Assembly: GCA_964635845.1 (NCBI GenBank)
Contig: CAZWNO010000009.1
Span: forward strand, 1 to 64,000
Source of the DNA: SZUA-365 sp964635845
GTDB lineage: Bacteria; Bacteroidota; Ignavibacteria; SZUA-365
Direction of reading: 5' to 3'
DNA length: 64,000 nucleotides
Shown here: in pieces, positions 8,231-17,598 of the stretch
How the letters are laid out: each line of letters opens with the position of its first letter
Position numbering within the stretch: position 1 is the stretch's first letter
The notes under the pieces: generated by a model
Told to the model about the DNA's origin: nothing
The model's database searches: none
What the model saw: only the letters and a program-made list of their open reading frames with translations
Position numbers and translations under genes: made by a program

Positions 8231-10333
8231 TCAACGGAAGAACTTATCCCGGTTGTCGACGATGTCGATCTCGTTGCGCCGCTGTTCGATCCACGACTGA
8301 ATGAATTCGTTCTGAGTCGAAGACAACAACTGCTGGCGGATTTCGTCCTTTTTCACCTTGTATGCAGTGTCATCGAAGGCGGATTTGCTGTCGAGACGCG
8401 CGACATAGACACCGCGCTGACCGCGGAATGGCGCGGTGATGCCACCGGGCTTCAATCCGAGCATGCGGCCGATGAATGCCTGGTCGGCACCGACATTAGG
8501 TACGCCTGCCTGAATTTTGTAGGGCGGGGTTGTCGCAACCACGAGTCCCGACCGGGATGCGGCGATCTGCTCGAGGGACTTGCCCTTCGTCGCGATCGAC
8601 TGTGCTTTCTTGAGGGTGTTCGCCACCTGGCGATCGTACACGACCTGCGGTTTGATCTGCTCGCGCACTTCGTCAAGGGCGCGGTATCCTGCCGGACGCT
8701 CTTCGGCTACCATCGCAACGGTATATCCAGCGCTCGACTGATGCACTTCGCTGATCTCTCCGACGCCATTCTCAAACGCGAATTTCACAAGAGCGGGATT
8801 CGTGCCGAGATTCGGAATGTATGAACCGGTCTGCTTCGCAAATTCGGGTGTCTCCATCACTTGAAGCTTCTGTGCGGCGGCTTCGGCTTCGAATCCGTTT
8901 TCCGTCGCGAAGTACGCGAAATCACGCGCACGCTCAAAAATGGCGTCACGAGTGCCGCTGCCCGAGCGGATATCCATGCGGAGTTCCGCCATCTGGAGTT
9001 CGCGGGAGGAACGATCGTGCACCTTGATGACATGGTAGCCGAACTGCGTTTTAACGACACCCTTGATATCGCCCGGGCGCGCACCAAAGACGGCGTCTTC
9101 GAATTCCTTGACCATGCGATCCTTTCCAAACCAGGAGAGATCGCCGCCGCGCTCGGCAGCACCCGGCTCTTCGGAATACTGCGCTGCGAGTGCTGCGAAG
9201 TCCGCGCCGGACTTGGCCTTTGCGAGGACCTGTTCCGCTTTCGCCTTCTGTGCAGCATCATCCTGTCCGCCGTCGGTACGGAGGAGGATATGCGAGGCAT
9301 GATACATGACGTTTTCAGAAGTACGTTCCCCGAGGATCTTGTAGATGGACAGCCCTGTTTCGTTGGGCACAGGACCCACGATTGAACCGACAGACTGGGA
9401 GAAGACCTGTTTTGCGACCTCGGCACCGACCTGATCGCGCGTAAACCAGCGCGTCGAATCGTAAGGCTGCACGGAGTTGTTGGCGACGAGTTCGAGGAAG
9501 TCTTCGCCGCCGACAGCAAGCTCCTTCAGCGTATTGAGTTCGTTTACGACAGCGCTGGTATCGCCTTTCGAGGGAACATCCGGGAAAACGACATACTTGA
9601 GCTTGCGCATGTCCTCTGTCTTGAAACGCTCCTTGTTCTTCTCGTAGAAGCGCTCGTACTCGGCCTGCGATGGTGCGGCGGTATCGGCACCGGCGAACAC
9701 GCGCGGATCGAAGAAGACATAGCTGCTGACGAAATCGATGTTCTGTTCGACGAATTTCGAACGGATGGTTCCTTCGGAAACAAGGACGGACGAAGTGAGG
9801 ATGTTCGTCAGCTTGGAACGAAGCAGCTCGGAGCGCAGCTGGGATTCGATCGCCACGAGAGCCTGCTGATTTTCAGGACCGGGATTGCGAAGGAACTGCT
9901 GATAGGCATCCCTGTTGAAACGACCCGTGGAGTCCGTGAAGTACTGAGCGAGCTGCTGCGGCGGTTCATCGCTGAACACCCAGTCGGTGATCTCCTCATC
10001 GGAAACGGTGATTCCGAATTCCTCGATGGCCTGCTCGACGATCGTCTGCGTCACGAAATCATTCCAGACCTGTTCACGGATCTGCATGTAATCGTTTTCC
10101 GTGAGATCACGGCCGTTGTTTTGTTCCTTGCGCTGTTCGGCGGCACGCTCGACGACGTCCTGGAACTCCTGGTAGGAGATGGCTTTCCCACCAATGCTTC
10201 CGATTTCGTTCATCGAGCCCTGCATGATCGAACCGAGGTCAAGGTCGCTGAAGACCCAGAACGCAACGAAGACGACCGCGAAAGCCATGATGAAGACGTG
10301 CGCATTGTCGCGCATTTTGGTCATCATACCCAT
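8231..10333 (-). CDS. PpiD-like membrane-anchored peptidyl-prolyl isomerase / periplasmic chaperone
   Basis: A 700-residue SurA/PpiD-type folding factor. It has a short cytoplasmic N-terminus, one membrane anchor (about 12-30, FIMAFAVVFVAFWVF), a SurA_N-like chaperone region (about 45-340), and a parvulin rotamase domain (about 345-445) with ASHILLRT, AAQYSEEPGAAERGGDLSWFGK and QFGYHVIKV, followed by a long C-terminal chaperone segment. The single-anchor layout matches PpiD rather than soluble SurA. ATG 10333 has a GGAG about 9 bp upstream. It would help fold the many outer-membrane and secreted proteins coded nearby. Confidence 0.9.
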   Translation of the reverse strand: MGMMTKMRDNAHVFIMAFAVVFVAFWVFSDLDLGSIMQGSMNEIGSIGGKAISYQEFQDVVERAAEQRKEQNNGRDLTENDYMQIREQVWNDFVTQTIVEQAIEEFGITVSDEEITDWVFSDEPPQQLAQYFTDSTGRFNRDAYQQFLRNPGPENQQALVAIESQLRSELLRSKLTNILTSSVLVSEGTIRSKFVEQNIDFVSSYVFFDPRVFAGADTAAPSQAEYERFYEKNKERFKTEDMRKLKYVVFPDVPSKGDTSAVVNELNTLKELAVGGEDFLELVANNSVQPYDSTRWFTRDQVGAEVAKQVFSQSVGSIVGPVPNETGLSIYKILGERTSENVMYHASHILLRTDGGQDDAAQKAKAEQVLAKAKSGADFAALAAQYSEEPGAAERGGDLSWFGKDRMVKEFEDAVFGARPGDIKGVVKTQFGYHVIKVHDRSSRELQMAELRMDIRSGSGTRDAIFERARDFAYFATENGFEAEAAAQKLQVMETPEFAKQTGSYIPNLGTNPALVKFAFENGVGEISEVHQSSAGYTVAMVAEERPAGYRALDEVREQIKPQVVYDRQVANTLKKAQSIATKGKSLEQIAASRSGLVVATTPPYKIQAGVPNVGADQAFIGRMLGLKPGGITAPFRGQRGVYVARLDSKSAFDDTAYKVKKDEIRQQLLSSTQNEFIQSWIEQRRNEIDIVDNRDKFFR

Positions 10334-10443
10334 GTCAAACTACTCCACGTATGAAGAACAGATATACAAGCTTACAAATATATGGGAGTTGCCCTTATGA
10401 TGCAATGCATGCGGCCTTCTCCCCGGTGCTCTCCGGGTTGGGC

Positions 10444-10479
10444 AAAAAAAGACCCTGCGGCGCTGGAATCCGCAGGGTC
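10444..10479 (-). terminator. Rho-independent terminator of the FadL-like gene
   Basis: A perfect 10-bp stem GACCCTGCGG/CCGCAGGGTC (10451-10460 with 10470-10479), 9-base loop, followed on the minus strand by seven T residues (10444-10450). It lies 23 bp past the stop of the gene at 10503 and before the PpiD-like gene. Confidence 0.9.
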
Positions 10480-10502
10480 GAAAAATGCCGGACATCGACC
10501 CG

Positions 10503-11987
10503 TCAGAAACGGTACACGAGCCCGAACATAAGGCGCGAGACATCGATTTCCTGGTCAGCGCGGAAGGCCTCGTCGGGTACGTCGATATCCGGATCGGTGT
10601 AGTTGTATGAGAAAGTGGTGTAATTGGACATCGTGTATGCCGCATGAATGGCAAAATTATTCTCGAATTCGTATCCGAGTCCAGCGGAGATGGTTTTGAT
10701 GTCGTAATCCGCTTTTTCCTCGTCCGCTTCCCAGGGCGAATACCGGTAGCCGAAGCCACCGCGAAGGACCAGACCGGTTTTGGGGATCGAGAATTCGGCG
10801 CCGATGCGGAAATTATTGGTCGCACGGAAGAGCTTGCGGATGTCGTGGTTGAGCGGACTCGATTCAAAATTGTTGGTATCACCGAATTCCAGATCCGAAT
10901 AGTCCACGATCTCGAAATCGCCGCTGACGGTCGCGTACTCGACCGGCGACCAGGAGGCGCCGACGCTGTAGACCGGCGACGTCGTGATATCGTAGTTGTT
11001 GTTGTCGATGTTCAGCTCGTAGCTCAGATTTGCGTCCGCGAATCTGGCGGATCCCGATTTGGTGTAATCTTCGCTGATCGTGATCATATTCGCCGTCTGT
11101 ACTGCCACGCCGAATCGCGCCACATCGTTGAGGTTGTAGAGAAAGCCGAAGCGCATATTCCAACCCGAGATGTCCTGCTCCCAATCTTCATCGAGTTCCA
11201 GTCGCTGGAAGTCTGTGCGCGTGACGTTGTCGATGCCCACAATCGCATCCTGCCAGACGTTATTGACGTCCTCCTCGATGAAAGAGCGTTCATAGCGATA
11301 GGACCCGGAGAGGATATTGAGAGACAAACCTATCATCGCATTGGGAGCGACTTCGAGGCTGCCGCCGAAGCTCCACTGGTTCAGTCCGCCGTCTTCTAAC
11401 TGCTCGATCGTCTGCTGGACACGGTTGGCGACAGGTATGGCAAACCAGCCTGGCTTTCCCTCGTCGATATAGCTCAGCACAAGCGTGTCTTCGAGCCCGA
11501 GGTTCCATGCAAAATCCAGTTCCTCGTCGTCGGCGTTGTAAAGTGAAGACTGGATCGAACTCTGGGGATTGTACACGTCCATCTGCATGGTGCCGGTATA
11601 ATCGAGGAGTCGATTATAGCCCGCCGCGACCACAAAGCTGCCACGGGCCACGGGGAAGGGGATCGCCAGGTTCAGGTTGTTGAAGACCGTCCCGTTTTCG
11701 CTGCCATTTGCCTGCACACCGAACATGCTCGCATCGTTGTTCATGCCGATATTCGAGAGTCCGAAGGAAAACTCGCGCATGCGCAGCTGGCCGAGACCAG
11801 CCGGATTCCAGTACAGGGCCGAGGCATCGTTTGCGAGTCCCACGAACGCGTTGCCCATTCCGGCACTGCGGGCACTGACCAGGTCTCCGGTGTGCGAGAG
11901 CCGCAGGGCGTCCTCAACGGTCTGGGCGCGGGCATTGGCTGCAAGGATCATCATCATGAATAGGGAAAGAAATATCGCGCGTTTCAT
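10503..11987 (-). CDS. OmpP1/FadL/TodX-family outer-membrane transporter
   Basis: FadL-type porins pass hydrophobic molecules such as fatty acids or aromatics across the outer membrane. This 494-residue protein has a signal peptide (1-22, ending NARAQ), the family's N-terminal block 'ARSAGMGNAFVGLANDASALYWNPAGLG' (about 35-65), many strand repeats and a Phe-ending C-terminus (LVYRF). ATG 11987 was chosen because it is preceded by GGAGG and starts directly with the signal peptide; a longer frame adds 23 unconvincing residues. The substrate cannot be predicted from sequence. Confidence 0.88.
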   Translation of the reverse strand: MKRAIFLSLFMMMILAANARAQTVEDALRLSHTGDLVSARSAGMGNAFVGLANDASALYWNPAGLGQLRMREFSFGLSNIGMNNDASMFGVQANGSENGTVFNNLNLAIPFPVARGSFVVAAGYNRLLDYTGTMQMDVYNPQSSIQSSLYNADDEELDFAWNLGLEDTLVLSYIDEGKPGWFAIPVANRVQQTIEQLEDGGLNQWSFGGSLEVAPNAMIGLSLNILSGSYRYERSFIEEDVNNVWQDAIVGIDNVTRTDFQRLELDEDWEQDISGWNMRFGFLYNLNDVARFGVAVQTANMITISEDYTKSGSARFADANLSYELNIDNNNYDITTSPVYSVGASWSPVEYATVSGDFEIVDYSDLEFGDTNNFESSPLNHDIRKLFRATNNFRIGAEFSIPKTGLVLRGGFGYRYSPWEADEEKADYDIKTISAGLGYEFENNFAIHAAYTMSNYTTFSYNYTDPDIDVPDEAFRADQEIDVSRLMFGLVYRF

Positions 11988-12101
11988 TATAACCTCCAGA
12001 TGAACCAGGCCGGCAGGGTGTGTCGATATTCCACCGGCCTGGGACAGGGTGCTCATGGTGTGTGTATCTGATGGACTCGGTACGGAAATTCTGTGTCGAT
12101 G

Positions 12102-13082
12102 TTACCGTGACCGGCTGCGGCTCCCGGAACCCGACGAGCTGGAGGAACCGGAACTTCTGCTCGAGCCGCCGCTGCTCCCTGAACTGCTGCGCGAACCGGA
12201 GCTGCCGCTGCTGCTGCGCGACGGCGGCGAGTAGCTCGGACTCGAGGACCCGGAGCTGCTGCGGTTGCGTGAAGGCGGCGAATAGCTGCGCTCCGAAGAT
12301 CCGGATCCGCTGCGTGAACGTGTGCTCTCTATTGATCTGCTGCTGCCGGAGCTGGAAGAACGCGGCGTGCTGCTTTCGATGCTTCGGGAACGTGTCGATG
12401 CATTCTCGTAGGACCGCGAGCGGCTGTTGTATGATTCGCGAGTCCTCGTGTTCAGACGATCGTATGAGGTTCCGGTCGAGGTCCGCGAACGCGTCGACGA
12501 CGAGCGGATGGCACCGCCATCGTTCGTCGATCGGCTGACGCCGCTGCTGCGTGTCACCGAGCGTGTGGCGCCTGACGTGCGGGTCCTTGTATCTAACGTG
12601 CGCGTGTTGCCTCCGGTGCGTATGCGGGTACCGTCGCTGCGGACGGTGTAGCGGGAGCCTCCGTAGTAATACGGACTGTCCCAGTATCCCGAGTGGCCGT
12701 AATGATGGTTGTAATACGAACCGCCCCAGTACCAGGAAGGACCGTACCAGAAAGGATTCCAGTAGTGGTTATAGTAACCCCAGTACGGGGGTGCGTAATA
12801 GTCGTAATACCATGGATCGTAATAGGCGGACCAGACCGAACCGAAGCGCACGGGGTAATAGAAATCGAAATAGGTTCCGGGACGGCCGTAGCCGTCGTAG
12901 TAGTAATTGTTGGTGATGTTATTGCCGCTGCTGTCCACGTACGACTCGGAATAATCGGCGTAATCGTAGTCCTCGTAACGGGGATAGTCATCGCGCACGG
13001 TGAGCTGAGTGTAACAGCCCGAAGAACCGAGCAGGACGACCGCCGACACCAGGGCAAGCAGAATGATGGAATTTCGTTTCAT
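12102..13082 (-). CDS. Low-complexity lipoprotein: Tyr/Trp-rich middle and Ser/Arg-rich tail
   Basis: A 326-residue lipoprotein with lipobox LLGSSGC (Cys 23). Residues about 30-150 are extremely rich in Tyr, Trp, Gly and Pro (DPWYYDYYAPPYWGYYNHYW). From about 160 to the end the chain is dominated by Ser, Arg, Gly and Thr (RSRS, SGSS repeats), ending SRSRSR. There are almost no hydrophobic core residues, so it is probably disordered and surface- or periplasm-exposed. ATG 13082 was chosen because GAGGTG precedes it and the lipoprotein signal follows at once. I know no family function; the tail could bind anionic polymers such as nucleic acid or polysaccharide, which is inference. Confidence 0.75.
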   Translation of the reverse strand: MKRNSIILLALVSAVVLLGSSGCYTQLTVRDDYPRYEDYDYADYSESYVDSSGNNITNNYYYDGYGRPGTYFDFYYPVRFGSVWSAYYDPWYYDYYAPPYWGYYNHYWNPFWYGPSWYWGGSYYNHHYGHSGYWDSPYYYGGSRYTVRSDGTRIRTGGNTRTLDTRTRTSGATRSVTRSSGVSRSTNDGGAIRSSSTRSRTSTGTSYDRLNTRTRESYNSRSRSYENASTRSRSIESSTPRSSSSGSSRSIESTRSRSGSGSSERSYSPPSRNRSSSGSSSPSYSPPSRSSSGSSGSRSSSGSSGGSSRSSGSSSSSGSGSRSRSR

Positions 13083-13322
13083 GACACACCTCATCGGGTT
13101 CTCGTTGTAGCCATATATCATACAACAATTTTCATGCCGTAAAAGAGCCTTTCCACGAGCGCTTCAATTACGAATGTTTCGAGGAATTTCAATTTATGTG
13201 CTGCATCTTCCAGAAGAAAGTCTGCTTCCGGTGACCTCATTTGTGGACACCCTGTGATTAAAAAATCAGACTCCCGGGTTGGGGATCACAGGTCTTTCGA
13301 ATTGCACTGGAAGACGGGGACA

Positions 13323-14099
13323 TCACAGGTATCGCACGTACTGAATCCGAACAGCGCGGATAACCTTATCGTAGGCGAAATCCGAAGCGATGAGATTTTT
13401 AAAAAGAATGTCCGCGTTGAAGCCGATGTTGGTCGATACACGGAAACCGGTGCCCAGCGAACCGTTCCAGAAACCCTTGTTGTCACGATCGTTGTCGAAG
13501 GCGAAATTGTATTCGACCAGCCAGGAAACGATGGGACCGATGGATTTTTCCGCGCCGAGGTAAATGTTCGGATCGAAATCGTCGTCGTTGCGCTCAAGCG
13601 TGTAATTCGCGCTTCCGTGGAAACTGATTGTACCGTGGAAATCGTAATTCTTGCTCGCTGCGATGAAAAATCCGGGACTTTTCATGACATACTGCCGAAG
13701 AAACGGAATCCAGCCATCGTGTCCCTGCGAATCGAAGCCCACGATGATGGCGGGACTGTGCACGTTTTCTTCAAGCACGCGGTAACGCACGGCAATGCCC
13801 GGCAGGTTGTTCCAGGTGATTCCTCCGCTGCCGATCAAGCGGGTGCCACCGAAGGAAACTCCGACATTCAGGTTGGTCATCAGTCCGTACGTCACACCGG
13901 CAAGCACGCCGCCATCCGGATACAGGTAGGTCTCGATCGCGCCGGCGGTCGCGGGAATGATACCCGCGACAGGCATGTCGACGAGAAATTGCGGATCGAT
14001 ATTCGCCTTGTCGCCCGCCGATCGCTGGCCATGGGCGTGGACGGCGAGCAGGAGCAGCAATGCTGTCAGTATTGTGCGCGCGTGAGAAAAAAGGTTCAT
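13323..14099 (-). CDS. Probable outer-membrane barrel protein of unknown function
   Basis: A 258-residue secreted protein with a signal peptide (about 1-24, ending VHAHGQ) and a regular strand pattern: GGVLAGVTYGLMTNLNVGVSFGGTRLIG, PGIAVRYRVLEE, PGFFIAASKNYDFHGTISFHGSANYTL, SWLVEYNFAFDN, GSLGTGFRVSTNIGFNADILF, and VRIQYVRYL at the end. The alternating pattern suggests a 12-strand or similar barrel or a YjbH-like envelope protein. It ends 9 bp before fbp in the direction of transcription and may be co-transcribed with it. No function is assigned. Confidence 0.7.
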   Translation of the reverse strand: MNLFSHARTILTALLLLLAVHAHGQRSAGDKANIDPQFLVDMPVAGIIPATAGAIETYLYPDGGVLAGVTYGLMTNLNVGVSFGGTRLIGSGGITWNNLPGIAVRYRVLEENVHSPAIIVGFDSQGHDGWIPFLRQYVMKSPGFFIAASKNYDFHGTISFHGSANYTLERNDDDFDPNIYLGAEKSIGPIVSWLVEYNFAFDNDRDNKGFWNGSLGTGFRVSTNIGFNADILFKNLIASDFAYDKVIRAVRIQYVRYL

Positions 14100-14108
14100 G
14101 AGATCTGT

Positions 14109-15140
14109 TTACCGTGTTCCGGCGATGAACGCCTCAGCCTCGAGCACGTCTTCCTTGCTGCCGAGGATCACCGGGACGCGCTGATGAATGTCATGAGGCT
14201 CGATGTCGAGCAGGCGCCGCTTGCCGTCGCTCGCGCGCCCCCCCGCCTGCTCGATGATGTACGCCATTGGATTGGCTTCGTACATCAGACGCAGTTTGCC
14301 GTTGGGATTTTCCCTGTCGGCCGGATAGGCGAAAATGCCGCCATACAGCAGCGTGCGGTGAACGTCCGCGATCATCGAGCCGACATACCTGGATTTGTAC
14401 GGACGCCCGCTTTCCTTGTCCTGCGTCTGCAGGTACTCGATATACCGGCGGAAACCGTCATCCCAGAGCATGCGATTTCCTTCGTTTGTGCTGTAATAGC
14501 GGCCGCGCTTTGGTATCGTCATGTCCGGGTGCGAAAGCAGGAAGGATCCGATAGTGGGATCGAGCGTGAAGCCCTGCACGCCCTCGCCGGTGGTGAACAC
14601 CATGATCGTGCTTGATCCGTACATGATGTAGCCCGCGGCAATCTGCTTGCGCCCCGTCTGCACGATGTCGGCTTCCGTGCCGGGGCCGCTCTCGGAGACA
14701 CGGTGAAAAATGGAAAAGATCGTACCGATGGTGACGTTCACGTCGATATTCGACGAGCCATCGAGGGGATCGAAGAGCATGGCGTAATGGCCGCAGGGAA
14801 ACTCGTCGGGAATCGGTATGATGGACTCGTTTTCTTCCGATGCCATCACACAGAGCTGTCCGCCGCTCTCCATGGAATTGATGATCATCTGGTTCGCGAA
14901 GAGGTCCAGTTTTTTGACATCCTCTCCATGAACGTTTGTCAGCGCGGCGCGTCCGAGAATATTTACCAATCCCGCGCGGCGCACTTCGCGTGACACGATC
15001 TTCGCTGCGAGTGCAAGGTTGCGCAGAAGAGTGGAAAACTCTCCCGTGGCGTCGGGATGGATGCGCTCCATCTGCGCGATGTAGCGCTGTATGGTCATGA
15101 TCCTGGTTTCATCGCCAGGGACGTACGGACGGTCGGGCAT
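14109..15140 (-). CDS. fbp: Fructose-1,6-bisphosphatase, class I
   Basis: Hydrolyses fructose 1,6-bisphosphate to fructose 6-phosphate in gluconeogenesis or the Calvin cycle. The 343-residue protein has the class I metal site DPLDGSSN (about 125-132), 'TNVHGEDVKKLD', the substrate block 'YVGSMIADVHRTLLYGG' and 'KLRLMYEANPMAYIIEQAGG' near the C-terminus. An alternative start at 15098 (MTIQRY) would remove 14 residues and cannot be ruled out, since neither start has a clear ribosome-binding site. The gene is 27 bp downstream of the RsbW-like gene. Confidence 0.96.
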   Translation of the reverse strand: MPDRPYVPGDETRIMTIQRYIAQMERIHPDATGEFSTLLRNLALAAKIVSREVRRAGLVNILGRAALTNVHGEDVKKLDLFANQMIINSMESGGQLCVMASEENESIIPIPDEFPCGHYAMLFDPLDGSSNIDVNVTIGTIFSIFHRVSESGPGTEADIVQTGRKQIAAGYIMYGSSTIMVFTTGEGVQGFTLDPTIGSFLLSHPDMTIPKRGRYYSTNEGNRMLWDDGFRRYIEYLQTQDKESGRPYKSRYVGSMIADVHRTLLYGGIFAYPADRENPNGKLRLMYEANPMAYIIEQAGGRASDGKRRLLDIEPHDIHQRVPVILGSKEDVLEAEAFIAGTR

Positions 15141-15167
15141 GCGGGGTTCGTGAAGTGGAACAGCTGG

Positions 15168-15617
15168 TCACAAAAGTTGAGGATCGCGCCGGATGCTGAG
15201 ATAGACCTCCATTCCGTGCTCGCCGTGGCGGAATTCGACGGCGTCCATCATGGACCTGATGATCAGCACGCCACGACCCCCCTCCTTGAGCAGATTGTCT
15301 TCCGCAAGCGGATCGGGAAGGTCGTCGGGGTGAAAGCCGTCGCCTTCGTCGCGCACGATGAAGTCGATGCGATCGTCGTAGCAGATGCAGCTCAGATGCA
15401 CATGCTTGTCGGCGTTCGATTTATTTCCGTGGATGATGCCATTGTTGACAACCTCCGTGACGGAAATCATGATGCGGTCGAGCACGGACTCATCCAGATG
15501 GAGTGCATCATCAATCTCGAGCACAAACTCCTCGACGAGTCGAATGTTCGATCGCACGCTTGGAATGCTGATGGTCTTTTTCAGTAGTGCGTCGCTCAGT
15601 GTACGAATCTCCTGCAT
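15168..15617 (-). CDS. RsbW/SpoIIAB-like anti-sigma serine kinase (GHKL ATPase)
   Basis: A 149-residue stand-alone HATPase domain of the anti-sigma switch-kinase type. The N box (EVVNNGIIHGNK), G1 (DEGDGF) and G2 (EGGRGVLIIRS) ATP-binding motifs are all present. In the family such kinases bind a sigma factor or another client and phosphorylate a STAS antagonist. No STAS protein, PP2C phosphatase or group-3 sigma factor is found nearby, so its partners must be elsewhere. It lies 27 bp before fbp and 40 bp after the barrel gene, all in the same direction. Confidence 0.87.
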   Translation of the reverse strand: MQEIRTLSDALLKKTISIPSVRSNIRLVEEFVLEIDDALHLDESVLDRIMISVTEVVNNGIIHGNKSNADKHVHLSCICYDDRIDFIVRDEGDGFHPDDLPDPLAEDNLLKEGGRGVLIIRSMMDAVEFRHGEHGMEVYLSIRRDPQLL

Positions 15618-15657
15618 TCATACGGTGGATTCGGGTAAGTAAAGTAGGAAATCCCGC

Positions 15658-17598
15658 TCATAGATTCCAGAAGACACGCAAGGAGACATTCGGGGTCACA
15701 CGCGAGGCGCGATCGTTTTCCGAGGTGAACTGGTACCATCCTTCGGCAAGTATTTCGGTCGAAGCAGAGAGACGCAGGCGCATCCCTGCCGTGGGACCGT
15801 AACTCCGCAAGGTGCCGGCGGCTTGCCGGTCGAGTCCGGTATATGCATACCGATGCTGTTCGAAAAAGCGAAAGCCGAGCGAGGCGCGCACGCGTTCGCC
15901 GAGATGAAGCAGGGTCAGCGCGAATGTTCGCTCGTCGAAATACTGCAATGGCCGCAACGTAAACGCCGACCAGCGAAGCTCCCCTCGCTCGTAAAAGCGA
16001 AGATGCAGCTGCATCTCCATCCAGACCGGACCGCCAAACTGAAGAAGCGTCGAATCGCTGAGGGTGAGCTGTCGCAGGGAAAAACTCCGCTGCGACGGAC
16101 TCACGCTCTCGAAATCGTATACCGTGTAGTTCGCGACTACTTCGGCTGCGTTGCGGCTGACGAAGGAAGGACCGAGACGCAATTCCGTCGCCGGTGAAAG
16201 ACGGATGACCCGGTTCCACGTATTGTTCGCGCTCCGCTCCGCGAAGATGAAGACGGTATGCCGGAGATTGACGTCCGCGCTGAGGGAGGACTGGAAAAGC
16301 GGACTGAAACGATGCGTCCAGCGAAGACCGGCGAGGACGAAGAGTTCATCACGATCATCGAAGTTGTCCTCGCTGGGAGTGTCGTATTGCATTTTCACCG
16401 TCGAACCGGACATCCACAACGTGTCATTCGGAGAAAGCGCGTGCGAAAGTACGAGTCCGAGCTGCATCTGCCGTATCGTATTATTCTTCTGCCGTTCGAG
16501 CGACTGCTGCCGCGAAAAGACAACGGCATTTGCTCCTTCGAAGCTGCTGATCTCGTGAGTTTCATCCCTTTCGTTGAGTTCAACGCGCAGTTGTCCGGAT
16601 GTTCCGCGGCCGGCATCATATGCAAGCTGAATGTTGCCGTTGAGATAGAACTCGCCTATGTCGGCATCGAAGAACGGAAGATCGCTGTCGGGATTTCGCT
16701 GCGGGCGAACCCGGGCGATGTCGCGTTGCGTGAGATCGATGGTCGCGGCAAGGTGCAGCTGGGAAAGCGGCCGGTATTGCATGGTGTTGCTGAGCGTGAC
16801 TATCCGTTCGTCTCGTGATTCGATCGGGAAGGCTGTTCCTCCCGATGCTGCCTGTGTCGAATCGTACGACAGATAGAATTCGCGCCTCACGGAACGAAAC
16901 AGCATTTCCGTACGGTTCAGCCCGTCCTCAGCGAAGCGCGCCAGAAAATTCGCCGATCCGCGATGTTCCTGCTGAAATCGAGGATCGATGAACTCGGCCG
17001 AGGAGAACAGTTCCGCCTGGGCGGTCGTGCGGCCGATGATGAGATCCTGTATTCGCGCTGCGGCGGTGTACATGAATCCGTTATCCTCGATTCCCTGTTG
17101 GTTGTCGAAGCTCACTCCGGCCATGGGAGTGACCTGGAGTACCGGTATCGGGGTCCACCGGGCACCGACAAGCGCCTTGTTGGCTGACAGGTCGTTGAGG
17201 GCGAGTGCGCGGTTGTCGGAGAAAATGAACGAGGAAAAGGATGCCGTGGCCGCGATGCGTTCGGAAAGATCATGTTCCGCACCCAGGGAGAAGCTCTGTT
17301 CATCTTTGACCGTGCTCCGGTCGGTGCGGATGAGCGTGCGCTGAAACCGCTCATCCGCATTTACCCGCCACGGTCCGCGTCCTGATCGCCAGCTTCCTCC
17401 GAAATCCCACAGAAATGTGTTGACGTTACGTTCAAAACCGAGAGAGAGCACACCGGGCCCCCCTTTCGTGCGGCTGCTGTCGGCAGAGACCGCATCCGGA
17501 GGGACGATCTGCGCCTGCAAACTACCGGTACAGACGCCGAGGCTCAGTATCAGCAGCGACAGCCTTGCAGGAAGTAATCGCGATGCGCTCCGTATCAA
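15658..17598 (-). CDS. Large outer-membrane barrel-like protein
   Basis: A 646-residue protein with a signal peptide (about 1-30, ending GSLQAQ) followed by long runs of amphipathic strands throughout (FSLGAEHDLSERIAATASFSSF, LHLAATIDLTQRD, VSLRVFWNL at the end), as in a large porin-like barrel. No plug or carboxypeptidase-regulatory domain is visible, so it is not a typical TonB receptor. The start is TTG 17598, which overlaps the stop of the upstream lipoprotein gene (TTGA), so the two are probably translated together and may form an outer-membrane pair. Confidence 0.75.
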   Translation of the reverse strand: MIRSASRLLPARLSLLILSLGVCTGSLQAQIVPPDAVSADSSRTKGGPGVLSLGFERNVNTFLWDFGGSWRSGRGPWRVNADERFQRTLIRTDRSTVKDEQSFSLGAEHDLSERIAATASFSSFIFSDNRALALNDLSANKALVGARWTPIPVLQVTPMAGVSFDNQQGIEDNGFMYTAAARIQDLIIGRTTAQAELFSSAEFIDPRFQQEHRGSANFLARFAEDGLNRTEMLFRSVRREFYLSYDSTQAASGGTAFPIESRDERIVTLSNTMQYRPLSQLHLAATIDLTQRDIARVRPQRNPDSDLPFFDADIGEFYLNGNIQLAYDAGRGTSGQLRVELNERDETHEISSFEGANAVVFSRQQSLERQKNNTIRQMQLGLVLSHALSPNDTLWMSGSTVKMQYDTPSEDNFDDRDELFVLAGLRWTHRFSPLFQSSLSADVNLRHTVFIFAERSANNTWNRVIRLSPATELRLGPSFVSRNAAEVVANYTVYDFESVSPSQRSFSLRQLTLSDSTLLQFGGPVWMEMQLHLRFYERGELRWSAFTLRPLQYFDERTFALTLLHLGERVRASLGFRFFEQHRYAYTGLDRQAAGTLRSYGPTAGMRLRLSASTEILAEGWYQFTSENDRASRVTPNVSLRVFWNL

